A DNA stretch of 64,000 nucleotides, taken from Gammaproteobacteria bacterium (lineage in GTDB: Bacteria; Pseudomonadota; Gammaproteobacteria; Ga0077536). Both the position numbers and the translations under genes were made by a program. Every line of letters starts with the position of its first letter. The first letter of the stretch is position 1. The stretch is taken from NCBI GenBank assembly GCA_021773835.1, contig JAJFJQ010000052.1, positions 62,001 to 126,000 of the forward strand, given 5' to 3'. The notes beneath the pieces were generated by a model, which was not told the origin of the DNA, did not search any database, and was given only the letters and a program-made list of their open reading frames with translations. Shown here in pieces: positions 15,589 to 23,719 of the stretch.

Positions 15589-17979
15589 ATGCCGATCGAA
15601 AATGAACAAGACATCATAGTTCCCGCCGATAGCATCTCCGGTGATACGGTGCCGGCGCGGATCGACCCGACGTTTCCAGAGAAGCTGATCTTGCTGCCGC
15701 TGCACGCTCGACCGTTCTTTCCTGCCCAGACGATGCCGATCGTCATCGACGAGAAACGGTGGTCGAAAACGCTCGAGCAAGTTGGCAATACACCGCATCA
15801 TCTCATTGGCTTGGTATACGTTGACGCTGAAGCCGATCAAATGCCGAGTGCGGACGACTTTGCAACCGTAGGCACACTTGTGCGCGTTCACAATGCGATC
15901 CGAGGTGAAGATAAGATCCAGTTTATCGCTGAAGGGCTACAGCGCTTTAGCATAGTTAGGATGGCAAGCGATAAAGCGCCCTACGTCGCGGAAGTCGAGT
16001 ATCCGCAAATCACAGAAGAGATCACCAAAGAGATCCGGGCCTACGCGCTGGCGATCATAAATAAAATAAAGGAATTGTTACCGTTAAACCCCTTGTATAA
16101 GGAAAATGTACGGGCCTATCTCGATCGGTTCAGCCCAGACGATGCATCTCCTTTGGCTGATTTTGCTGCGGCTTTGACCAGCGCGCCGGCGCCGAAACTT
16201 CAAGAAGTCCTAGAAACCGTGCCACTGTTACGACGCATGGAAAAGGTCATGCTTTTAGTACAACACGAATTAGAGATCGCCGGGCTGCAAACCGAGATCC
16301 GCCAGAAAGTCGAGGACCGTGTTAGCGAACATCAACGCGAATTCTTCTTGAAGGAGCAACTTAAAGAAATTCAACAAGAATTGGGAATTTCGAAGGACGA
16401 TAAGACGGTAGAGTTAGACCGCTTCCGAGATCGCCTGGTTGATTGTGTCGTTCCCGAAGCCGCACAAGTAAGAATTGATGAAGAAATCCAAAAATTCTCG
16501 TTTTTGGAACCAGGCTCGCCGGAGTATGCCGTAACGAGAAACTACCTGGATGCATTGACTGATCTCCCGTGGGGAAAAAATTCCGAAGACAATCTCGATT
16601 TAAAGCGCGCACGCGAAAGTCTGGACCGGGATCATGAAGGTCTCGATGATGTTAAGGATCGGATCATCGAATTTCTCGGCGTCGGGGCGTTGAAAGGAGA
16701 AATTGCGGGGTCGATCATTTGCCTTGTCGGACCCCCGGGGGTCGGAAAAACTTCAATCGGCCACTCAGTCGCTGATGCGCTCGGTCGCGAGTTCTATCGT
16801 TTCAGTCTTGGGGGTATGCGGGACGAGGCAGAGATCAAAGGCCATCGTCGTACCTACATCGGTGCTATGCCGGGAAAATTCATCCAGGCGATCCGAGAAA
16901 CCGGCGTTTCGAATCCCGTTATCATGCTGGATGAAATCGATAAGATTGGTAATTCCTATCAGGGCGACCCGGCCTCGGCGTTGTTAGAAGTATTGGACCC
17001 GGAGCAGAATGTCTCTTTTCTGGATCACTATCTAGATGTCCGATTTGATCTGTCAAAAGTATTGTTTATTTGTACGGCTAATCAATTGGACTCGATCCCA
17101 CGACCGCTGCTTGATCGGATGGAGTTGATCCGCCTGTCGGGGTACATAACCCAGGAAAAAGTGAGCATCGCGAAACGCCACCTGTGGCCGAAACAACGGG
17201 CTAAGGCGGGGTTAAGCGCCAAGCAAATCTCGATTTCAGACGCAGCGATGCGCGCAATTATCGAAAACTATGCGCGTGAAGCCGGGGTGCGAAATTTAGA
17301 GAAGCAGCTCGGTCGTATTGCACGCAAAGTTGTCGTGCAGGTGTTGCAAGATCCGAAGAGCAAAACCAAAGTCACGCCGGATAATTTGGTGCAGTTTTTG
17401 GGGCAGGCCGTATTCCGGAAACAAACACCGCAGCGAGGCATAGGCATCGTAACCGGACTCGCTTGGACGGCGCTCGGCGGGGTTACGCTCGACGTCGAAG
17501 CGACTCGAGTGCATAACAAAGGCCGCGGTTTCAAGCTGACTGGACAGCTCGGTGAAGTGATGCGCGAATCGGCGGAGATCGCCTATAGCTACGTCACGTC
17601 TCACTTGGAAGAATTTGGCGCGGATCCAACATTTTTCGACAATGCATTCGTGCATATCCATGTGCCGGAGGGTGCAACGCCAAAGGATGGGCCGAGCGCC
17701 GGGATCACAATGGCTACTGCCTTATTGTCGGTTGCGCGGGGCAAACAAATAACGCGACCCGTCGCCATGACCGGAGAACTTACCCTCACCGGTCGCGTAT
17801 TACCAATAGGCGGTGTGCGCGAAAAAATCGTTGCGGCAAAACGTAATGGGATAAAGGAAGTAATCTTGCCGGCAGACAATGCCGGAGATTTCGACGAGCT
17901 ACCCGAGTACATTCAAAAGGGAATAACGGCAAACTTCGCAAGCGATTACAGCGACGTCGCCGCAATCGTTTTCAAATGA
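15589..17979 (+). CDS. lon: ATP-dependent protease Lon
   Basis: 796 residues, slightly longer than E. coli Lon (784). The N-terminal substrate-binding (LAN) domain covers about 30-230, followed by a coiled-coil arm. The AAA+ module has Walker A GPPGVGKT (381-388) and Walker B MLDEIDK. The C-terminal protease domain has the Ser703-Lys746 dyad (DGPSAGI; REKIVAA). It degrades misfolded and regulatory proteins in the cytoplasm. An RpoH-like promoter lies just upstream. It is not next to clpX or hupB as in many gammaproteobacteria but follows a receiver-kinase gene. No strong ribosome-binding site is visible. Confidence 0.97.
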   Translation: MPIENEQDIIVPADSISGDTVPARIDPTFPEKLILLPLHARPFFPAQTMPIVIDEKRWSKTLEQVGNTPHHLIGLVYVDAEADQMPSADDFATVGTLVRVHNAIRGEDKIQFIAEGLQRFSIVRMASDKAPYVAEVEYPQITEEITKEIRAYALAIINKIKELLPLNPLYKENVRAYLDRFSPDDASPLADFAAALTSAPAPKLQEVLETVPLLRRMEKVMLLVQHELEIAGLQTEIRQKVEDRVSEHQREFFLKEQLKEIQQELGISKDDKTVELDRFRDRLVDCVVPEAAQVRIDEEIQKFSFLEPGSPEYAVTRNYLDALTDLPWGKNSEDNLDLKRARESLDRDHEGLDDVKDRIIEFLGVGALKGEIAGSIICLVGPPGVGKTSIGHSVADALGREFYRFSLGGMRDEAEIKGHRRTYIGAMPGKFIQAIRETGVSNPVIMLDEIDKIGNSYQGDPASALLEVLDPEQNVSFLDHYLDVRFDLSKVLFICTANQLDSIPRPLLDRMELIRLSGYITQEKVSIAKRHLWPKQRAKAGLSAKQISISDAAMRAIIENYAREAGVRNLEKQLGRIARKVVVQVLQDPKSKTKVTPDNLVQFLGQAVFRKQTPQRGIGIVTGLAWTALGGVTLDVEATRVHNKGRGFKLTGQLGEVMRESAEIAYSYVTSHLEEFGADPTFFDNAFVHIHVPEGATPKDGPSAGITMATALLSVARGKQITRPVAMTGELTLTGRVLPIGGVREKIVAAKRNGIKEVILPADNAGDFDELPEYIQKGITANFASDYSDVAAIVFK

Positions 17980-18066
17980 TTAGCGCCGAGGTCTGACTGC
18001 TGTCGCTATCGCCCCGTTTGGGGTCTGTGGCGAAATCGTAATTTGAACGTAGTGCGTCGTAGATTT

Positions 18067-18435
18067 CTATAAAGCATCTAGCTGCGACTGCAGCTCAGCC
18101 ATATCTTTTTTCATTATTGAGACTTGCTCGGGATCAGAAACCGTCTCTAGCAGCGACTCCATACCGGCAAGCGATTTTTTCAACTTAAACTCGATTTCGT
18201 CTTTGCCGTGGTCAATATAACGGGTTGGCCCGTCACTAGCGGTGGCGGGGACATCGGGCGCTGCAGCAGGCGTCGGTGCCGCAGCGCTTGGCGGAGGTGC
18301 ACTGACAGGTGCCGGGGTTGCCGCAGCGGGCGTGGGTGACGGGCTTACTGCTGCAGCTTGTTCCGGGGCTTGTTTTTCACACGCTGCAAGTAGGATGCCG
18401 GTTGAGACCAGTAGAATCAGATGCAGGAGCTTCAT
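18067..18435 (-). CDS. Small Ala/Pro-rich lipoprotein
   Basis: 122 residues. A lipoprotein signal peptide ends in LLAAC with the lipidated Cys at 19. The next 50 residues are an Ala/Pro-rich flexible linker, and the last 50 are charged and helical with heptad-like spacing (KKSLAGMESLLETV and KKDMAELQSQLDAL), so a short coiled coil is likely. I do not recognise a family. It may reach across the periplasm from an anchored lipid end. It lies 69 bases downstream of an LplT-like transporter gene on the same strand and converges with lon. Confidence 0.8.
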   Translation of the reverse strand: MKLLHLILLVSTGILLAACEKQAPEQAAAVSPSPTPAAATPAPVSAPPPSAAAPTPAAAPDVPATASDGPTRYIDHGKDEIEFKLKKSLAGMESLLETVSDPEQVSIMKKDMAELQSQLDAL

Positions 18436-18504
18436 GGCGTATGTCCCTGAGTTCGATGTTAGCGCCGTAGTGTATCAGCCACTTGGCGTAGTGAAACCTA
18501 GACT

Positions 18505-19818
18505 TTATCTTTTGCGGCGCAACAAAATAGCGCGCGCGCGGTTAGAAAATTCTGGCAGCACCGCGCAAGCAATTATGAGTACGACCAAATTTAACAACGC
18601 AACCAACCCAAAGATGTCCGGGATCGTGACCTTAAAGTGATACAACACGACAGTAAAGATTGCGGATAAAACCATAAATAACGCATTTGTGACGTTCAAA
18701 GCCGCGATCATTTGCGCACACCGCGAGCGCTCAACCCGTGCTTGCAGCGCCGCATATAGCGGCACGATAAAGATCGCGCCAAACGCGCCAATCAACGCAA
18801 GATCTACAAAAGCGCGCAGCGCGGGAAGATAGGTCAGCACACTTTTCAGGGTCAGCACGCTTGCTGCTGCTTCAGGTATGCCTACGAGAAAAAAGTCTGC
18901 GGCGAATATTGAGATACCGATGCCACCGATTGGGACCAGTCCGAGTTCGATACGGCCGCGGGAGAATTTCTCGCATAGTAAGGATCCGATCCCAATTCCG
19001 ACGGTAAATGCGACGTTCATTAGTGTTACCGCTTGTTCGTCGGCGCCGAGTAATTCCTTGCCGTAGGTGGGCATCATGCTCAGAAAGGTCGCGCCCAGAA
19101 ACCAAAACCAAGAAATCGTTAGGATGATGGTCAATACTTCCCGATCCGTTGTTGCATGACGCAACAACCGCACCGTCGCTTGCGGTAAATTCCAATTGAT
19201 GCGGATTGAGGCATCGGATGGATCCGCGGTTGGAATCGCCATCGAAAACAACCACCCGATTAGGGCAAGGATAACAACGCACGAAACGACAAACGCGGGT
19301 CCGAGCCCATCAACAGAGGCCAGCATGCCGCCGGCAATCGCGCCGAGTAGGATCGCAGCGTAGGTGCCCATTTGAATTAGGCCGTTGCCACCGGTGAGTT
19401 CGGCGGTTTCCAAATGCTGTGGGAGAATGCCGTATTTTAGTGGACCGAAGAAGGTTGATTGGGCACCCATGAGAAATAAAACGATAAATAAGAAAGTGGC
19501 GCTTTCAATCCAGAATCCGATCGCAGCGAAACTCATGACGACGATTTCCACAAACTTTACCCGCCGAATGACCGACGATTTTTCATACTTATCCGCGATC
19601 TGGCCGGCTATTGATGAAAACAAAAAGAACGGAAGGATAAAGATACCGCCGCTGATCACCACCAATGATCGCGTGTCCACTCCAAATTTATCGGCAAGTG
19701 TAAAAGTAATGAAAATAATCAGTGCGAAGCGGAAGACGTTGTCGTTGAAAGCACCAAGAAACTGTACCGCAAACAACGGTGCAAAACGTCGCGATCGGAG
19801 CAATTGAAACTGATTCAT
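18505..19818 (-). CDS. MFS transporter, LplT-like
   Basis: 437 residues, twelve predicted membrane helices. The N-terminal block FAPLFAVQFLGAFNDNVFRF, the GQIADKYEKS loop and GPLKYGILPQ match the LplT (lysophospholipid flippase) branch of the major facilitator superfamily. In E. coli LplT moves lysophospholipids inward for reacylation by Aas; no acyltransferase gene is adjacent here, so the substrate is an inference. Divergent from pyruvate kinase with a 142-base spacer. Confidence 0.85.
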   Translation of the reverse strand: MNQFQLLRSRRFAPLFAVQFLGAFNDNVFRFALIIFITFTLADKFGVDTRSLVVISGGIFILPFFLFSSIAGQIADKYEKSSVIRRVKFVEIVVMSFAAIGFWIESATFLFIVLFLMGAQSTFFGPLKYGILPQHLETAELTGGNGLIQMGTYAAILLGAIAGGMLASVDGLGPAFVVSCVVILALIGWLFSMAIPTADPSDASIRINWNLPQATVRLLRHATTDREVLTIILTISWFWFLGATFLSMMPTYGKELLGADEQAVTLMNVAFTVGIGIGSLLCEKFSRGRIELGLVPIGGIGISIFAADFFLVGIPEAAASVLTLKSVLTYLPALRAFVDLALIGAFGAIFIVPLYAALQARVERSRCAQMIAALNVTNALFMVLSAIFTVVLYHFKVTIPDIFGLVALLNLVVLIIACAVLPEFSNRARAILLRRKR

Positions 19819-19960
19819 TGGCGTTTAAGTCAGCATTCCTGCAGCGGTTACATTAAAGTTAAATGGTCGATAACCGATCCTATTACAGAGACTCATCGTC
19901 CAATAATTCCGGGCTATACTCACACAGCCGCTGTAGCAGCTAGGTAGTTAAGAAATTCTA

Positions 19961-21415
19961 ATGACCATCGTAACCGAACATGATCTGCTGAAATATCGTC
20001 GAACGAAAATTGTCGCAACTATAGGTCCCGTCTCGGCCGATATGCCGACCATAACACGCTTAATCGAAGCCGGTGTTGACGTATTCAGGGTCAATATGTC
20101 CCACGGTGAACAATCTGCCCATGCGCAAACGATCGCCGCGATCCGCGAATGCGCCGAGCGCTTAAACAGTCATACCGCGATCCTCGCCGATTTGTGTGGT
20201 CCGAAGATCCGAACTGGGAAATTTATTAATGGCGTCGCGAACATCGTTACGGATAGTGATGTGGTCGTAACGGCGCGTGACGTTGAGGGTGATGCGGTAA
20301 CGATACCGTCACAATACGCGGCCTTGTGCTCCGATGTTGTCCCGGGCGACCGGATCTTGCTGAATGACGGTGCGGTTGAACTTAAGGTTCTGAAGTTATC
20401 GGGCACGGACGTTAAATGCCGCGTCGTGACAGGTGGCCCGGTGGGAGACCACAAAGGGATCAATTTACCAGGCGTAGCGGTATCGGCGCCGTCCCTAACC
20501 GATAAAGATATCGAAGACGCCCGCTTTGCCCTGTCCCAACAAGTAGATTTCCTCGCGCTGTCGTTCGTGCGAAGCGCGGCCGATATCCAAGCACTGCGAA
20601 AGATCGTTGATGAGGAGCACTGGAGCCCAATGGTGATTGCAAAGATCGAAAAACCGGAGGCGCTAGCGAACAGCACTGAAATAATTGCAGCGAGTGACGG
20701 CATCATGGTGGCGCGCGGTGATTTAGGGGTTGAGCTGAATCCGGAGCAGGTACCCGTTGCTCAACACCAGTTAATCAACCGCGCCGTCGCGGCGAATAAA
20801 CCCGTGATCGTGGCAACGCAAATGTTGGAGTCAATGATTTCTAGTGCTCGCCCTACACGAGCGGAAGTGACTGATGTCTCTCATGCCGTTGGTAGCGGCA
20901 CGGATGCCGTCATGCTCTCTGGGGAAACCGCCGTTGGCCAATTCGCCGTGCGTGCGGTTGAAATGATGGATCGTGTTGCTCGTCAAACCGAAAGCTACCA
21001 TTGGCATGAGGGTGGCCCATTAAAACCGCCCAAGACGCCAATTCACGGTGAGGTTGCACCGTTCGGTGATGCCATCGCCGATGCCGCCGCATTGCTCGTT
21101 ACGGACACCCGTGCGCGTGCGGTCCTCGTGATATCCAACCGGGGAATGACGGCGGCAACGATTAGCGCCGCGCGACCGGCAGCACCCGTTATCGCCATTT
21201 CGCCAGATCCTCGTATCTGCCGGCGGATGAGTCTCATGTGGGGAGTCGTTCCACACCTTGACCAAACGGCCGGCAGGGAGAATCCCACAGCAGTGGCGCG
21301 ACGCGTTGCCAAGGAATTGAATCTTGCCTCAAGTGGTGATTATGTGGTTTTGGTCCGCGGGTTCCATTCCGATCCGAAATTGAATACGCCGACTTTGACC
21401 TTGCTGGTTGTGTGA
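19961..21415 (+). CDS. pyk: Pyruvate kinase
   Basis: 484 residues. Visible motifs: RRTKIVATIGP at the N-terminus, FRVNMSHG, the active-site segment VIAKIEKPEAL, MVARGDLGVEL and the TQMLESM / RPTRAEVTDV / MLSGETA series. These give the TIM barrel (with the inserted B domain around 75-175) and the C-terminal regulatory domain. It converts phosphoenolpyruvate and ADP to pyruvate and ATP. Monocistronic: divergent from the LplT-like gene and convergent with a serine hydrolase gene. A TATACT at 19915-19920 is a possible -10 element, without a good -35. Confidence 0.97.
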   Translation: MTIVTEHDLLKYRRTKIVATIGPVSADMPTITRLIEAGVDVFRVNMSHGEQSAHAQTIAAIRECAERLNSHTAILADLCGPKIRTGKFINGVANIVTDSDVVVTARDVEGDAVTIPSQYAALCSDVVPGDRILLNDGAVELKVLKLSGTDVKCRVVTGGPVGDHKGINLPGVAVSAPSLTDKDIEDARFALSQQVDFLALSFVRSAADIQALRKIVDEEHWSPMVIAKIEKPEALANSTEIIAASDGIMVARGDLGVELNPEQVPVAQHQLINRAVAANKPVIVATQMLESMISSARPTRAEVTDVSHAVGSGTDAVMLSGETAVGQFAVRAVEMMDRVARQTESYHWHEGGPLKPPKTPIHGEVAPFGDAIADAAALLVTDTRARAVLVISNRGMTAATISAARPAAPVIAISPDPRICRRMSLMWGVVPHLDQTAGRENPTAVARRVAKELNLASSGDYVVLVRGFHSDPKLNTPTLTLLVV

Positions 21416-21497
21416 CGGGCCCCCGGGCTGGGGTTCAATATTGACGGTTCGTGTTTGCCCACGAGGTCGGGGCTACAACAACAATGCGAGAAGGCAC

Positions 21498-22394
21498 TCA
21501 GCGGTAGCTTGCGGCCACCTTGGTTGGCACTACGAGTGTATGCAGGGATGCCGCAATATCGGCGAGCCATTCGCCGCCGTGCCCATCGTTGGCGAGGGCG
21601 GTTAGGATATAACGGCTGGCACCCGGCGCTTCGACGATTGCGCTATCGGCATGCCAACTGCGCCAGGTGCCGGATTTCCTATAGATCTTGACCCCATGTT
21701 GATTGGCAAGCCCCTTAACGAACTTGTGCTCGATCCCGGGTTTCGACAACATTTCTTTCATCAGCTTGGTCAGCCGCGGACTCACGAGCTGTCCGGTTTC
21801 CAGCAAGTAGTAAAACCTTGCGGTCTGCAATGCCGTTGCACCATGTGAAATGTTATGTAGTGGGTCGCGCTGGAACGCGCTGCCGGTGGCGTACTCTTTT
21901 CCCACCCACAGGCCGCCGTTAACGAGCGGGTCATATAAGCGGAAGCGATCGGACCGTAGGATCTGGTTGACCCGTTGTTTACCCACTCGGTTTAGCATTG
22001 CAGTCGCGTCCTCGTTTGAGGACATGCGGATCATTCTGGTTAGGGAATCGACCGTTGATCGGTCCAAGGGCAACCGACCACGTTCAATTTCGACGAAAGC
22101 CCCGAGCAGAATGCCAATCTTCGGTAGACTGGCAGCGTACATCATGTGGTCGCCGTTGATCGTCGCCACGCGTGGCTCGAGAGGGTCACTAATATCGACC
22201 AAAGACAGGCATAGGTCGCGACGTTCAGCCGCTTGGGTCAAGCCGAGCTCGTCGATGCGCCGCTCAACGGCACTTTGGAAAGCGGGATCGTAACTCTCAC
22301 GCAGCAACGGCGGCCCGTTCTGGCCATCTGCCCAGACCAGCCCGTTAATCAGCAGCCCGAAAAAGGCTACGACTATGCTACGGTTAACCCCCAT
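21498..22394 (-). CDS. Exported serine hydrolase, beta-lactamase-like
   Basis: 298 residues. Signal peptide 1-22 (ending VWA). Class A-like motifs: SLPK at 89-92, SSN at 125-127 and KSG at 240-242 (KSGTW). Length and spacing are close to true class A beta-lactamases, but the sequence around the omega-loop position does not show the usual ExxLN box clearly, so I call it a serine hydrolase rather than a resistance enzyme. It is a shorter relative of the protein at 8887-10326. It is divergent from the NTT-like pair and convergent with pyk, and stands alone. Confidence 0.85.
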   Translation of the reverse strand: MGVNRSIVVAFFGLLINGLVWADGQNGPPLLRESYDPAFQSAVERRIDELGLTQAAERRDLCLSLVDISDPLEPRVATINGDHMMYAASLPKIGILLGAFVEIERGRLPLDRSTVDSLTRMIRMSSNEDATAMLNRVGKQRVNQILRSDRFRLYDPLVNGGLWVGKEYATGSAFQRDPLHNISHGATALQTARFYYLLETGQLVSPRLTKLMKEMLSKPGIEHKFVKGLANQHGVKIYRKSGTWRSWHADSAIVEAPGASRYILTALANDGHGGEWLADIAASLHTLVVPTKVAASYR

Positions 22395-22450
22395 AAGTGC
22401 GCGACCTTATCATCATAGTGCTGTTAGCGGCAACGATATCCCAGTTCTAA

Positions 22451-23716
22451 ATGGATCAATCTCACATTGATAAATCCGCTGCAGCGCAGCAATCACGCTT
22501 GATCGAGCGCTCTATAGCGCTGTTCGTCAATTTCTTTTTCATTATTTTGGCCTACTACCAAGTGAAAGCAGCGTCGCGCGGGTTGCTCATCGAATATGGG
22601 GGATCGGGCTGGTTCCCTTATACTTGGGTCTATTCAGCGGTTGCCCTAACCGCACTTATCGGTTTCTACCATGGCTTGGTCGAACGCCACAGTCGCGTCC
22701 GGATTGTGCTCGGTTCGCTATTGCTGTTCGTGGGCCTGCTGGTTGTTTTCCGCAGCGTACTCGACCAAAAGAGCGCGATCGCGGCAATCACGTTCTATAT
22801 CTTCGTTGACATCTTCAGTGTGGTTTTGGTCGAGCAGTTTTGGAGTCTGGCCGTTTCAATAACGGATTCGAGCGAAGGCAAACGGAGCTTCTGGTTTGTC
22901 GGAACTGGGGGGCTCGTCGGTGGCGTCGCCGGCGGGTTTCTCGTCAGCTACCTGTTGGAAAATACACAACTCACTACCCCAGACTTACTTTATACCTGCG
23001 CGCTCCTGTTAATTGCGACATTTGTGCTCAATCTGCTGATGTGGCGGGCCGGCATGTATGAGGAGGTGCAAGGCGAGACCGCCGAGCCACAGAAAAAAGG
23101 CGACTGGCGCTCACTCCTCAGCAACCGCTACTTGCTCTTAATTGCGACGGTATTGTGCTTGTCCCAGTTGGCGCAACCGGTGGTTGAGTACCAATTTATC
23201 AGCGCCATCGAGCAGGCTTACTCGGAGCTCGATGAACGAACCGCATTCATTGGTAAGTTTTTTAGTGTGATGGGCTTGGTCTCTATCGGTATCAACCTGG
23301 TGTTGACTCCGATTACGCATCGTTATCTCGGCATCTTCGCTGGTCTGGTTGTACAGCCATTGATGATCTCGGTGTGTTCATTTGGGTTCTTTTTGCACTC
23401 AAGCTTGTCGATGGCATCTATTATGAAGATCAGCGATCGGGGATTGTCGTATTCAATCAATCGCGCCTCAAAGGAGCAGCTCTATATTCCAGTCGACCCT
23501 ATCCAGACCTATCAGGCAAAAGCATGGATCGATATGCTTGGTTACCGTCTTTTCAAGGTACTTGGATCAGGTCTCATTCTGCTTGCGACGCAATGGCTCC
23601 CGGTGCGCTTGGATATCGGCGAACTGTCATTTTTGACATTGGTTATTTGTACTCTCTGGATCATTACGATTGGTATGCTGGCGAGCTCCTACCGTCACCT
23701 CACTGCGACCGCATGA
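22451..23716 (+). CDS. ATP/ADP-translocase-like (NTT family) membrane protein
   Basis: 421 residues with about eleven or twelve membrane helices. The KAASRGLLIEYGG segment in the first helical hairpin and DRGLSYSINRASKEQLYIPV followed by KAWIDMLGYR in the second half are typical of the TLC/NTT nucleotide-transporter-like family. Classic members exchange host ATP for ADP in intracellular parasites; relatives in free-living bacteria have no assigned substrate. No HEAT tail here. The next gene, an NTT-like protein with a HEAT tail, starts 3 bases after this stop, so the two are co-translated and may form a heteromer (inference). Confidence 0.82.
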   Translation: MDQSHIDKSAAAQQSRLIERSIALFVNFFFIILAYYQVKAASRGLLIEYGGSGWFPYTWVYSAVALTALIGFYHGLVERHSRVRIVLGSLLLFVGLLVVFRSVLDQKSAIAAITFYIFVDIFSVVLVEQFWSLAVSITDSSEGKRSFWFVGTGGLVGGVAGGFLVSYLLENTQLTTPDLLYTCALLLIATFVLNLLMWRAGMYEEVQGETAEPQKKGDWRSLLSNRYLLLIATVLCLSQLAQPVVEYQFISAIEQAYSELDERTAFIGKFFSVMGLVSIGINLVLTPITHRYLGIFAGLVVQPLMISVCSFGFFLHSSLSMASIMKISDRGLSYSINRASKEQLYIPVDPIQTYQAKAWIDMLGYRLFKVLGSGLILLATQWLPVRLDIGELSFLTLVICTLWIITIGMLASSYRHLTATA

Positions 23717-23719
23717 GCA

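Noticed and set aside
18006-18040. CCCC-GTTT-GGGG hairpin after lon as a terminator
   Set aside because: The stem is only four bases and no T-run follows.
21498-22394. Antibiotic-resistance beta-lactamase
   Set aside because: The superfamily motifs alone do not establish this; the omega-loop motif is not evident and the neighbours are housekeeping genes.
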